DNA of 18,035 nt. Source: an uncultured Bacteroidota bacterium (lineage in GTDB: Bacteria > Bacteroidota > Bacteroidia > Chitinophagales > S012-47). Numbering within the stretch: the first letter of the stretch is position 1; the number at the start of each line of letters is the position of its first letter. The translations under genes were made by a program, and so were the position numbers. Location of the stretch: the NCBI GenBank assembly GCA_913062655.1, contig CAJXXO010000020.1:1-18035 (forward strand), given 5' to 3'. A model generated the notes under the pieces. The model had not been told where the DNA came from and did not search any database. It saw only the letters and a list, made by a program, of their open reading frames with translations. Shown here one piece after another: positions 7,262-15,627 of this stretch.

Positions 7262-7615
7262 TTACTCTCCTTTGCGTCTCTCTTCTTCGTTTTCCAGGGC
7301 TTCCGCAATCACCTTTTCCCATTCCAACATCGTCTGCGCGCCACCCAAAAGCTCATACAGGTCAATTATTTCCTTGCTGTTGAGCATCAAACTCAGCCGA
7401 TAGTGCTTCAACTGGATAAGAAACTTCTTGTAATAAATCTGCCGCACATCCTTGATGTAGCCATACAGGCTATTGATCGCTTTGCTCAGGTAGTTGAACT
7501 CCGACAGCGTTTGCTCTATGCGCACGTTGCCATAGTTGATCTGCAACTTCTCATCCAACCGTTCAATACGAACCGTACCTTCTTTGGTTTCAAACAAAAC
7601 TTCCTTCTTCTGCAT
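7262..7615 (-). CDS. Conserved-looking hypothetical protein, 117 residues
   Basis: I cannot name this protein. It is soluble, with no signal peptide or membrane helix. Its first half suggests beta strands (VLFETKEGTVRIERLDEKLQ broken by charged residues, then INYGNVRIEQTL), followed by helices SEFNYLSKAINSLYGYIKDV and KEIIDLYELLGGAQTMLEWEKV; the end is highly charged. The pattern of a GN-containing strand followed by an EF-type helix recalls small Bacteroidota proteins of unknown function. The reading frame has a convincing codon pattern and the opposite-strand alternative does not. It begins 164 bases from the divergent S46 peptidase gene and ends just before the repeat cluster upstream of the short receiver, so it may belong with the signalling genes, but nothing proves this. 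Confidence 0.7.
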   Translation of the reverse strand: MQKKEVLFETKEGTVRIERLDEKLQINYGNVRIEQTLSEFNYLSKAINSLYGYIKDVRQIYYKKFLIQLKHYRLSLMLNSKEIIDLYELLGGAQTMLEWEKVIAEALENEEERRKGE

Positions 7616-7779
7616 GGTCGTTTTTCTTACCCGCTTAAATATACAATGACAAACAGGGTTTTACCCAACCCAATGGCGTTCAATTTTTGCCATATTTGTG
7701 ATTAACAAATCTTAACGTCCTTCCCTGGTGGTAAGGGCTATTTTCGAGCGCGTTCATTGCTTACTAAAATCCATTCATT

Positions 7780-9927
7780 ATGCAAACGTTTTTGACACGT
7801 TTATTTATTGCACTGTTGCTGCTGGGGTCGCCAGTGACCAAGGCCGATGAAGGCATGTGGCTGCTGATGAACCTCTACCAGAACTATGAGGAAATGCAGG
7901 ACATGGGCTTGGAGTTGACACCGGAACAGATTTACAGTGTCAACGAGTCTTCCCTGAAAGATGCCGTGGTTTCCTTACGCTTCTGCACGGCAGAACTGGT
8001 ATCGCCTGAGGGGCTTATGTTTACCAACCACCACTGTGCCTACAGTGCCATACAAGCCAATAGTTCTGTAGAGCACGACTACCTAACGGATGGATTCTGG
8101 GCGGCTTCCAAGGCTGAGGAACTGCCTACCGATATTACCGCCTCCATTCTCATACGGATGGAAGATGTGACGGAGAAAGTCCTGGAAGGGGTGACAGCCG
8201 ATATGGCGGAAGCTGAGCGCAATGCTTTGATTCGCAAAAACAGCGCGGCCCTGGAAGAATCACTCAAAGGAGATACCGACTATCGCATTGAGATCAAATC
8301 CATGTTGAAAGGCAATCAATATGTAGCCTTTGTGTATGAGACTTTTGAAGATGTACGATTGGTAGGAGCACCCCCATCTGCTATTGGCAAGTTTGGTGGC
8401 GATGAAGACAACTGGGAGTGGCCCCGCCATACAGGCGACTTTTCTTTGCTTCGCATCTACACGGCACCGGATGGGTCTTCTGCTGCCTACAATGAAGAAA
8501 ATGTGCCCTACCAACCGCGCCACTTTTTCCCGATCAGCCTGAAGGGAGTAGAAAAAGAGGACTACGCCATGGTAATGGGTTTTCCGGGCCGCACACAACG
8601 GTACCTGACCTCACACGGTATTCGGTTAGCGCAGGAAAAATCCAATCCGAGCCGGATCAAGGTCAGAACCGCCCTGCTGGATATCATGAAAGCAGCCATG
8701 AATCAGGATGATGCGGTACGCATACAATACGCCTCCAAGTATTCTCGTATGGCCAACTATTGGAAGTATTTCATCGGCCAGAATGAAGGGTTGGCACGCC
8801 TGCAAACAGTGGCCAAAAAAGAAAAGCAAGAGGCGGCTTTCCAGCAATGGGCCGAAGCGACACCCGAAAGAAAAGCAGACTATGGTGCGGTGCTTCCTGA
8901 GATGGCCAAAGCCTATACCACCATTGCGCAATATGACGACTTTGTGCAACACATCAATGAAGCAGGGCTGGCCAGTGAGGCGATGCAATTGGCCTACCGG
9001 TTTTCTGGTCTCGGCACCTTATTGGCCGAAGAGGAAGTGGATGAAGAAAAAGTAAAAGATGCTGTAGCAGGATTACAAAATAGGTTGGATAGTCACTTCA
9101 AGGATTACTATGCCCCACTGGATCAACAATTATTTGCGGCCTCTATGCGGCTCTTTTATGCCGGTGTTCCGGCCGATCAAATGCCGGAGAAATTGGTAGA
9201 CGCACAGCGAAAATACAAGGGCGATTTTCAGAAAATGGCCGACAAGTATTTCAAGAAGTCGATGTTCAATGAAAGAGAGGAGCTGGAAGACTTTCTCAAT
9301 ACCCCCAAACTGAAAAAGCTGGAAAAAGACCCACTGTATGCGTTGGTGACAGATCTAATTATGACCTACCGGTCAAAGATAGCGCCCGCCTATCGCGAAG
9401 CCAGGGCAAAGGAACAAGTACTGATGCGAACCTTGGTAAAAGGTATGATGGAGATGCATCCCGACAAAAACTTCTACCCGGATGCCAATAGCTCCATCCG
9501 CCTCACCTACGGTACCGTTGGTGGGTACACTCCACGAGATGCGGTTCGCTACCAGCATTACACCACCATTGAAGGCATTATGGAAAAGCGCGATCCCAAC
9601 GATGCGGAATTTATTGTACCCGATAAGCTGGTGGAATTGTATGAAGCCGGTGACTACGGGCGCTACGGCTGGGAAGGCACCTTGCCGGTAAACTTCATTA
9701 CCAACAATGACATTACCGGTGGCAACTCCGGCAGCCCTGTTATTGATGGTGAAGGTAATCTGATTGGTATTGCTTTTGACGGCAACTGGGAAGCGATGAC
9801 AGGCGACCTGGTATTTGACAAGGCGCTAAAAAGATGTATCAATGTCGATATTCGCTACGTGCTCTTCATTATGGATAAATATGCCGGGGCACAAAACCTC
9901 TTGGATGAGATGACCATCAACATGTAA
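7780..9927 (+). CDS. S46 family dipeptidyl peptidase, DPP7-like
   Basis: Secreted or periplasmic serine peptidase that releases dipeptides from the N-terminus of oligopeptides. The first 22 residues form a signal peptide (hydrophobic core FIALLLLG, likely cut after VTKA). The trypsin-like triad is visible: His85 in TNHHC (82-86), Asp220 in HTGDFSLLRIY and Ser650 in GGNSGSP (647-653); the numbering nearly matches that known for Porphyromonas DPP11 (85/227/655). The residue 18 after the catalytic Ser is Gly668 (AFDGNWEAM); in this family Gly at this place goes with DPP7-type preference for hydrophobic P1, while Arg makes DPP11 acid-specific. A helical domain fills about 290-560. Its 715 residues are the usual length. 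It converges with selD, with a shared terminator between them. Possible weak promoter boxes (CATATTTG at 7691) are not convincing. Confidence 0.95.
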   Translation: MQTFLTRLFIALLLLGSPVTKADEGMWLLMNLYQNYEEMQDMGLELTPEQIYSVNESSLKDAVVSLRFCTAELVSPEGLMFTNHHCAYSAIQANSSVEHDYLTDGFWAASKAEELPTDITASILIRMEDVTEKVLEGVTADMAEAERNALIRKNSAALEESLKGDTDYRIEIKSMLKGNQYVAFVYETFEDVRLVGAPPSAIGKFGGDEDNWEWPRHTGDFSLLRIYTAPDGSSAAYNEENVPYQPRHFFPISLKGVEKEDYAMVMGFPGRTQRYLTSHGIRLAQEKSNPSRIKVRTALLDIMKAAMNQDDAVRIQYASKYSRMANYWKYFIGQNEGLARLQTVAKKEKQEAAFQQWAEATPERKADYGAVLPEMAKAYTTIAQYDDFVQHINEAGLASEAMQLAYRFSGLGTLLAEEEVDEEKVKDAVAGLQNRLDSHFKDYYAPLDQQLFAASMRLFYAGVPADQMPEKLVDAQRKYKGDFQKMADKYFKKSMFNEREELEDFLNTPKLKKLEKDPLYALVTDLIMTYRSKIAPAYREARAKEQVLMRTLVKGMMEMHPDKNFYPDANSSIRLTYGTVGGYTPRDAVRYQHYTTIEGIMEKRDPNDAEFIVPDKLVELYEAGDYGRYGWEGTLPVNFITNNDITGGNSGSPVIDGEGNLIGIAFDGNWEAMTGDLVFDKALKRCINVDIRYVLFIMDKYAGAQNLLDEMTINM

Positions 9928-9948
9928 GCCTCTTTTTGAGCCATAGAT

Positions 9949-9982
9949 AAAAGGCAGTCTCATACGGGGGGCTGCCTTATTT
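9949..9982. terminator. Bidirectional terminator between the S46 peptidase and selD genes
   Basis: Stem AAGGCAG (9951-9957) with CTGCCTT (9972-9978), closing a loop that can add G:U and G:C pairs (TCTC with GGGG). It sits in the 58-base gap between two convergent genes. The flanks are A-rich on one side and TATTTC on the other, so it may serve both; the tracts are short. Confidence 0.6.
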
Positions 9983-9985
9983 CAT

Positions 9986-11026
9986 TTACAACAGCACCAC
10001 TTTTTCCTGCTGTTCCGTTATTACGCCCCAATTGGAGTGAGGGAGTCCCCTCTCCCGAACCAGTGCTTCAATGGTTTCGGCAGCCGCAGGGGCTACGGCC
10101 AGCAGCAAGCCACCATTGGTTTGGGGGTCGCATAAGAGGTGGATTTGTTGGGCTGTCATTGTGCTGGCTTTGTGACCATAGCCATTGAAGTTGCGGTAGG
10201 TGTTGTCGGGTATGGTGTAGGCCTCTAAATAGGGCTCCAATATTGCCTGGTCGAGCGAGGGAATACGGGCCACATCAAGGGAAGCTGATAGCTGCGCTGC
10301 TTCACACAATTCGATAAGATGTCCGAGTAAGCCAAAACCGGTTACATCGGTCATGGCATGCACTCCTTCATGCTGCGCCAGCTCCAGGCCAATGGTATTG
10401 AGTTGTTTCATCTGAGCCGTTATCAGCGCAACATCCGCTTGCTTCGCCTGGCCTCGTTTTTGAGCGGTCGATACAATGCCCGTTCCCAACGGCTTCGTCA
10501 GGTACAAGCGATCCCCCACTTGTGCGCCACTGTTGGTCTTTAACTGGGTGGTCGAGACAAGTCCGTTCACTGCCAGCCCGAAAAAGGGCTCAGGCGAGTC
10601 GATACTGTGTCCGCCTGCCAGTGGAACCTGCGCGGTTTCGCAGGCAGCTTGTCCACCCTTCAGCACCGTGGCGGCTATGTCTGGTGAGAGTTGCTCCACC
10701 GGCCAGCCCAGTATAGCCAAGGCCAAAACCGGGCGGCCACCCATCGCATAAATATCGCTCAAGGCATTGGCCGCAGCGATGTACCCAAAGTCGAACGGAT
10801 CATCCACAATGGGCGTAAAGAAATCCGTGGTGCTGATGAGCGCTTGCCCATGGCCCAAATCGTACACCGCAGCATCATCGCGGGTTTGGTGCCCAACCAA
10901 TACCTTGGCTGACGGGGCAAGAGGCGGCAGTTCTTTCATGATCTCCTCCAGTACCGCAGGGGCAATTTTGCAGCCACAGCCGGACCCATGGCTATAGGTC
11001 GTCAGTCTGATGGGGGCCTCACTCAT
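9986..11026 (-). CDS. selD: Selenide, water dikinase (selenophosphate synthetase)
   Basis: Makes selenophosphate, AMP and phosphate from ATP and selenide; selenophosphate is the selenium donor for tRNA selenation and selenocysteine. This is a 346-residue PurM/AIR-synthase-fold enzyme. The glycine-rich N-terminal catalytic loop HGSGCGCK has Cys17, Cys19 and Lys20, at the same numbers as the catalytic Cys17/Lys20 known in E. coli SelD. The codon for residue 17 is TGT, so this is a cysteine and not a selenocysteine form. ATP/Mg motifs TRDDAAVY (48-55), TTDFFTPIVDDPFDFG (66-81) and ANALSDIYAMGG (86-97) are intact. Its ATG overlaps the selU stop as ATGA (11023-11026), the classic sign of translational coupling. 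No selA, selB or Sec tRNA is visible here, so its local purpose is tRNA selenation by SelU. Confidence 0.97.
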   Translation of the reverse strand: MSEAPIRLTTYSHGSGCGCKIAPAVLEEIMKELPPLAPSAKVLVGHQTRDDAAVYDLGHGQALISTTDFFTPIVDDPFDFGYIAAANALSDIYAMGGRPVLALAILGWPVEQLSPDIAATVLKGGQAACETAQVPLAGGHSIDSPEPFFGLAVNGLVSTTQLKTNSGAQVGDRLYLTKPLGTGIVSTAQKRGQAKQADVALITAQMKQLNTIGLELAQHEGVHAMTDVTGFGLLGHLIELCEAAQLSASLDVARIPSLDQAILEPYLEAYTIPDNTYRNFNGYGHKASTMTAQQIHLLCDPQTNGGLLLAVAPAAAETIEALVRERGLPHSNWGVITEQQEKVVLL

Positions 11027-12051
11027 GGTATTGTCGTTTTAGCTTCTTCCATCAATTGGTTCGCCATATGGTCTATATCCATCTTTGGGAAGGATACCAT
11101 TTTTATTTTATGCTTGGTGTGCTTGCGCAGGCTGTGCACATAAGCCTTATCGTAATAGTGCAAGGCAATGGCTGCAGCCCGGGTGATGTCACCTCGATCC
11201 AATGCCTCCAGCGCCTCTTGCACCTTAGCATCACCGAGTCGCTTTTTGATCTGTTGGAAAGAGGCTTTCAGGGTAGCTACCGGTATTTTTCCATATTGTT
11301 CAGCGAGGTATTGCGCACGTTCCTCCTGGGGAAGCTGCATGAACAGCAAAGGGGACTCTCGTTTTAGCTGCATAAACTCATCTGGTAAATACACTTTACC
11401 TATCAGGCGGCTTTCATCTTCGATCCAAATAGGTTGTTCAGGGTCAAGTTGGCTTAGCTCTGCATGCAATAGGTTGGCAAATTGCTCCGAGGTAGGCTGC
11501 TCACCTATTTGTCCGAAGGCAGAGCCTCTATGGTTGGCTATCTTTTCCAGGTCAATGACCTGTTCCCCCTTTTGTTGCAGGTGATGAAGCAAATCGGTTT
11601 TGCCTGACCCGGTGTAGCCGCCCAAAACAATAAATCGCCAGGGGGCCATCAGGTCTTTCAGCACCATTTGCCGGTAGGCTTTGTAGCCACCTCGTAAGGT
11701 AAAGCACACGAAGCCTGCCGTAGTAAACAGCCAGGCCATATTGGCACTGCGCATGCCGCCTCTCCAGCAGTGGATATGCAGATCCTGCTCCGCAAACTTT
11801 TCGCGTGCTGTCTTGATCCAGTCTGCCATCTTGGGGCCAACAATTTCAAACCCACGATCTATGGCCGCCTCCCGGCTTTCTTGCTTATACAAGGTGCCGA
11901 TCTCTGCCCGTTCCTCATTGGAAAATAGGGGGAAATTAATAGCACCCGGTATATGTCCCTGCGCAAACTCCGCAGGTGTGCGCACATCCAACAGTACCCC
12001 TTTTTTGGCCGACCGAATGAAGTGTTTCGGCCGCAAGGCATTATCCCCCAT
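11023..12051 (-). CDS. selU: tRNA 2-selenouridine synthase
   Basis: Also called MnmH or YbbB. It replaces sulfur by selenium at 2-thiouridine 34 in the wobble position of tRNA-Lys, -Glu and -Gln, through a geranylated intermediate, using selenophosphate from SelD. The 342-residue protein has an N-terminal rhodanese domain (LLDVRTPAEFAQGHIPGA, 20-37) with the catalytic Cys95 in CWRGGMRS (95-102), equivalent to Cys97 in E. coli. A P-loop domain follows, with Walker A GGYTGSGKT (144-152) and the family stretch HRGSAFGQIG (174-183). Length is normal and all key residues are intact. It lies 9 bases behind the Nramp-like gene and overlaps selD by 4 bases, so the three genes form one transcription unit. 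Confidence 0.96.
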   Translation of the reverse strand: MGDNALRPKHFIRSAKKGVLLDVRTPAEFAQGHIPGAINFPLFSNEERAEIGTLYKQESREAAIDRGFEIVGPKMADWIKTAREKFAEQDLHIHCWRGGMRSANMAWLFTTAGFVCFTLRGGYKAYRQMVLKDLMAPWRFIVLGGYTGSGKTDLLHHLQQKGEQVIDLEKIANHRGSAFGQIGEQPTSEQFANLLHAELSQLDPEQPIWIEDESRLIGKVYLPDEFMQLKRESPLLFMQLPQEERAQYLAEQYGKIPVATLKASFQQIKKRLGDAKVQEALEALDRGDITRAAAIALHYYDKAYVHSLRKHTKHKIKMVSFPKMDIDHMANQLMEEAKTTIP

Positions 12052-12060
12052 AGTGCAGAT

Positions 12061-13299
12061 TTATAGCCACCAAGTTACATAGATGTACCAACCTGAGAAG
12101 CCGAGGAAAAAAATAACACCCACAACACTCCAAAGTTGCAAACCCAGGCTGGGACGGAAGGCCGATGGTATATGTGACCGGGTGATGAGGACAAAGTTAA
12201 CGATGGCAAAGAAGGGGGCCGTAAGGAAGGAGAGAATGGTAGCGATGGTCACCATGGTACCCATAGAATCGACCCACAAGCCGAGCAGCAGTAAGGCACC
12301 GGTGATCAGTACGCCCGTCAGGCCCGCACGCCAGTGCTTGGGCGAGCCCGGTAGCGAAGGCCACAACAAGCGCAGCGTGTGCTGCAATACACGTGGAATG
12401 GCGTCCAATACCGTCAGGGTGGTGCTAAACATAGTGGCCAGGGCCGCTAATCCGATGATCCAGAATATCCAGGGCCCGATGCTCTGGGTGTACAACTGAA
12501 TCAGTTGCCCGGTGAAGGCGGCACCTGAATTAGCCAGTGCTACGCCCTGCCCATGCATCACCAAGGCACCCAGCGAAAGAAATACCACCGCAATGATCAG
12601 GGTGCCCCAATAACCGGTGTTGAAATCCAACAATGTTGACCGGAGATTCTGGCGTTCGGGTAGGGCCTTGTTTTTGGCTTCATTCCATATGGACATCCAC
12701 ACCGAAAGGTCGAGGGGCGATGGCATCCAACCCATCAAGGCCAATAAAAAGCCGATGCCCGCAGGCGTCCAGGTGAAGGACTGCGGGGTGGCCGGCTGGT
12801 AACCCTGGCTAAGGGCCGCCACAAAGGCGACCAGCGTAGATATCGTCAAGAGTAAGATGATGACGCGCATAACTCGCTCCAACGACTGAAAAGAGCGGGA
12901 AAGCAACAGCCCGGCACACAGTAATAAAATGAGGCCACTCACCAGCCAGGGGGCCAGGGTAAGGCCAAACAAATAGCTGGCAATGCCGGCAGTTACCACC
13001 GTTACTGCGGCCAGAATGGTGAAAATGGTGCCCACGGAAAAGAGCAGGAACAACCACAGGGCCCACCTACCGAGTTTGAGGTAGCCGGCCAATAGCGACT
13101 CACCCGTAGCAGCTACATAGCGGGGCCCAAATTGGAAAAACGGATATTTCACCAAGTGAATTGCGATGACCACCCACAATAGATCGAAGCCATACAACGC
13201 CCCGGCTTTGGTAGATTGTACCAGGTGCGACACTCCGATGGCCGCCCCTGCAAAAAGCAGCCCCGGCCCTAGTTGACGTATGAAAGACCTCGCATTCAC
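12061..13299 (-). CDS. Nramp-family transporter homologue lacking the DPGN metal-binding motif
   Basis: A 412-residue membrane protein with about eleven hydrophobic segments. The beginning GPGLLFAGAA (11-20) and the overall pattern match Nramp (SLC11/MntH) transporters. However, the TM1 metal motif DPGN is replaced by GVSH (22-25), so the metal-binding Asp and Asn are absent, and in TM6 the MPH motif reads MPS (192-194): Met stays, His is lost. Canonical Mn/Fe transport is therefore doubtful; related DPGN-less members of the superfamily carry other substrates or are uncharacterised. The start is a GTG at 13299; the nearby ATG (13295) is out of frame. The -7 box TATTTTTG ends four bases before it. 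Its stop is 9 bases before selU, so it heads the selenium operon; a link with selenium supply is inference. A generic divalent-metal annotation would overstate what the sequence shows. Confidence 0.88.
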   Translation of the reverse strand: MNARSFIRQLGPGLLFAGAAIGVSHLVQSTKAGALYGFDLLWVVIAIHLVKYPFFQFGPRYVAATGESLLAGYLKLGRWALWLFLLFSVGTIFTILAAVTVVTAGIASYLFGLTLAPWLVSGLILLLCAGLLLSRSFQSLERVMRVIILLLTISTLVAFVAALSQGYQPATPQSFTWTPAGIGFLLALMGWMPSPLDLSVWMSIWNEAKNKALPERQNLRSTLLDFNTGYWGTLIIAVVFLSLGALVMHGQGVALANSGAAFTGQLIQLYTQSIGPWIFWIIGLAALATMFSTTLTVLDAIPRVLQHTLRLLWPSLPGSPKHWRAGLTGVLITGALLLLGLWVDSMGTMVTIATILSFLTAPFFAIVNFVLITRSHIPSAFRPSLGLQLWSVVGVIFFLGFSGWYIYVTWWL

Positions 13300-13303
13300 C
13301 CTA

Positions 13304-13311
13304 CAAAAATA
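13304..13311 (-). promoter_or_regulatory. Bacteroidota -7 promoter box for the transporter-selU-selD operon
   Basis: On the minus strand TATTTTTG fits TAnnTTTG perfectly and lies only four bases before the GTG start at 13299, which predicts a leaderless or nearly leaderless mRNA. No clear -33 TTG is seen. Confidence 0.6.
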
Positions 13312-13456
13312 GCCAGTGTAATGGGTTCTGGTTGCTAAAGTGGATGAACGCTGGTAGCGGGTCGACTATTGGAACACTTGATGCTATAATCGAACCGGCA
13401 GAATAGCAACGCTCATGCGGTGATTTTGCTAACTTCAGGCCGCAAAATTGAAAACT

Positions 13457-15484
13457 ATGCGATATCTGCTTTTGATGGGTGCTTGGCTGGTCTCCGTAAG
13501 CCTTTCGGCTCAACTGCAAATGACGCCTGAACTATTGTGGGACCTCGATCGGGTAAGTGGAGTAGCCCCGAGTCCGGATGGATCGCACGTATTGTATGGC
13601 ATCACAAGCTACGATGTGCAAGAGAATAAGGGGGACAGAAACCTCTTCCTCATTCCCGCTGAAGGAGGCGACCCCATTCAACTGACAGACCTTACCGGTA
13701 CTGCTTATGATGAGCAGTGGCGTCCTGATGGCCAAAAAATTGGCTTCATATCCACCCACACCGGGGTGCCGCAGGTCTATGAGGTCAATAAGGATGGCAC
13801 CGGCCTTCGACAGGTCACCTTTTCACTAGAGGGCATTACCCACTTTGCCTATTCGCCTACTGGCGATAAGGTGTGGTTTACGGCCAAGGTGTCCTATCCG
13901 TCCAAGGTGGAAGAATTGTACCCCGACCTGCCGAAAGCCAATGCGCGTATCATTGACGACTTAATGTACCGGCATTGGGATACCTGGGATGATCACGCTC
14001 ACAGCCATTTGTTTGTGGCGCCCTACACAGAGGGTCGTTTTGGCGAAGGGGTGAATGTTATGGAAGGTGAGCCGTACGATACCCCCTTAGCGCCCTTTGG
14101 AGGCGCAGAGCAGATTGCCTGGTCGCCTGATGGCAAAGGGGTGGTCTACACCTGTAAAAAGCTGACCGGTAAGGAATACGCAGAAAGTACCAACTCAGAT
14201 CTGTATTACTACGATGTAGACAGCCAGACCACCACCAACCTGACAGCCGGAATGGTCGGCTACGATCGTGATCCGGTCTTCTCTCCCTCCGGTGAGTACC
14301 TGCTGTGGACAAGTTTGGAGCGAGCCGGATTTGAGAGCGATCGAAAGCGACTTTTCATGCTGGAATGGGCTACGGGTGAGAAGACGGAACTATCGGAGGG
14401 GTATGATGGTGACGTATTGCATCCGGTATGGTCGGCCGATGAAAAGACCATCTACTTCATCACGGGAGAGCGCGCTACCTATCAGGTCTATCAACTGGAT
14501 GTGAAACGGAAAAGGATCAATAATCTGACCAGTGGCACCTACAACTATCGCAATATTGCTTTGCTGAATGATAAGACACTCGTTGGCTCTCGTATGGATA
14601 TGACACAGCCTACCGAGTTGTTTACCATTGGCCTGCGCAAAGGGCAGGAAAAGCAGCTCACTTTTACCAATGCTAAAATACTAGACCGGTTGCGTAAGCC
14701 TAAGGTAGAAAGCCGTTGGATTCCTACCAGTGATGGCCAGCAAATGTTGACATGGGTGATCTATCCGCCCAATTTCGACCCTGCTAAGAAGTACCCTACG
14801 TTGCTGTATTGCCAGGGAGGGCCACAAAGTGCAGTGAGTCAGTTTTTTAGTTTTCGCTGGAATTTCCAACTGATGGCATCGCAGGGCTACATAGTAGTAG
14901 CGCCCAATCGCAGGGGCTTGCCTTCCTTTGGCCGGGCGTGGAACGACCAGATCAGTGGCGATTGGGGCGGTCAGAATATGAAAGACTATTTGTCGGCCAT
15001 AGATGCCCTGAAAAAAGAGCCATTTGTAGATGAAGAACGACTTGGAGCAGTAGGCGCCAGCTATGGCGGCTATTCCGTGTATTGGCTGGCGGGCAACCAC
15101 AATAAGCGCTTCAAGGCCTTTATCGCCCATTGCGGACTCTTTAACCTGGAGAGTTGGTATGGAACTACCGAAGAGCTCTTCTTTGCCAACTGGGATGTGG
15201 GCGGCCCCTACTGGGATGTACACCTGCGTAGTAAATATGAGGCCTTTTCTCCGCATCGTTTTGTGCAGAACTGGGATACCCCTATTCTCGTGATACATGG
15301 AGAGAAAGACTTCCGTGTGCCGGTAGGAGAAGGCATGCAAGCCTTCCAGGCAGCGCAAATACGAGATGTACCCAGCCGGTTTCTCTATTTCCCGGAAGAG
15401 GGGCACTGGGTGTTGCGCCCACAGAATGGTATTCTCTGGCACCGCGTCTTTTTCGATTGGCTCGATCAGCACCTGAAGAAGTGA
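13457..15484 (+). CDS. S9 family prolyl-oligopeptidase, dipeptidyl peptidase 5-like
   Basis: Exported serine peptidase of family S9 that removes dipeptides from oligopeptides, close in its C-terminal sequence to what I recall of Porphyromonas DPP5. A signal peptide (YLLLMGAWLVSVSLSA, cut near SLSA) opens the protein. Residues about 25-405 are a beta-propeller with repeated blades of the type SPDGSHVLY, WRPDGQKIGF, SPTGDKVWF, WSPDGKGVVY, FSPSGEYLLW and WSADEKTIYF. The alpha/beta-hydrolase domain follows, with Ser535 in GASYGGYS, Asp618 in GEKDFRVP and His650 in EEGHWV. Start: the frame is open from a TTG at 13448, but the ATG at 13457 gives a better signal peptide; that makes 675 residues. It is divergent from the selenium operon with 157 bases between. 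A one-mismatch -7 box, TGATTTTG (13421-13428), is the only promoter candidate. Confidence 0.95.
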   Translation: MRYLLLMGAWLVSVSLSAQLQMTPELLWDLDRVSGVAPSPDGSHVLYGITSYDVQENKGDRNLFLIPAEGGDPIQLTDLTGTAYDEQWRPDGQKIGFISTHTGVPQVYEVNKDGTGLRQVTFSLEGITHFAYSPTGDKVWFTAKVSYPSKVEELYPDLPKANARIIDDLMYRHWDTWDDHAHSHLFVAPYTEGRFGEGVNVMEGEPYDTPLAPFGGAEQIAWSPDGKGVVYTCKKLTGKEYAESTNSDLYYYDVDSQTTTNLTAGMVGYDRDPVFSPSGEYLLWTSLERAGFESDRKRLFMLEWATGEKTELSEGYDGDVLHPVWSADEKTIYFITGERATYQVYQLDVKRKRINNLTSGTYNYRNIALLNDKTLVGSRMDMTQPTELFTIGLRKGQEKQLTFTNAKILDRLRKPKVESRWIPTSDGQQMLTWVIYPPNFDPAKKYPTLLYCQGGPQSAVSQFFSFRWNFQLMASQGYIVVAPNRRGLPSFGRAWNDQISGDWGGQNMKDYLSAIDALKKEPFVDEERLGAVGASYGGYSVYWLAGNHNKRFKAFIAHCGLFNLESWYGTTEELFFANWDVGGPYWDVHLRSKYEAFSPHRFVQNWDTPILVIHGEKDFRVPVGEGMQAFQAAQIRDVPSRFLYFPEEGHWVLRPQNGILWHRVFFDWLDQHLKK

Positions 15485-15615
15485 CCTTGACAAAAGCTGC
15501 TTCTTCCTTTTTATTTGTAGCAACAGCGGTAAGTTTTAACCCCTTGTCGTTGTCGATTAACCGAGACAAAACGCCCATTGAAAGAGAATGAAGGACAACC
15601 GATTTACTGAGCGAC

Positions 15616-15623
15616 TAAATTTC
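15616..15623 (+). promoter_or_regulatory. Probable -7 promoter box for the 61-residue small gene
   Basis: TAAATTTC differs from TAnnTTTG only at the last base and stands four bases before the ATG at 15628, the same spacing as at the transporter operon (13304-13311). Moderate support only. Confidence 0.4.
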
Positions 15624-15627
15624 GGGC

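Noticed and set aside
7051..7308. An 85-residue minus-strand frame through the repeat region
   Set aside because: It begins inside the 117-residue gene, has repetitive aromatic and basic composition, no start context, and would cover the repeat cluster.
10970..11026. Selenocysteine form of SelD
   Set aside because: Codon 17 is TGT and there is no in-frame TGA, so the catalytic residue is Cys; no SECIS-like hairpin is needed.
13385..13390. TATAAT, an E. coli type -10 box upstream of the S9 peptidase
   Set aside because: The Bacteroidota primary sigma factor uses TAnnTTTG, and no TTGACA-like box is at 17 bases upstream; likely chance.
14681..15523. A 280-residue open frame on the minus strand inside the S9 peptidase gene
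   Set aside because: It lies opposite the conserved hydrolase domain, whose frame has all catalytic motifs; the antisense product has no recognisable domain and random-looking composition.
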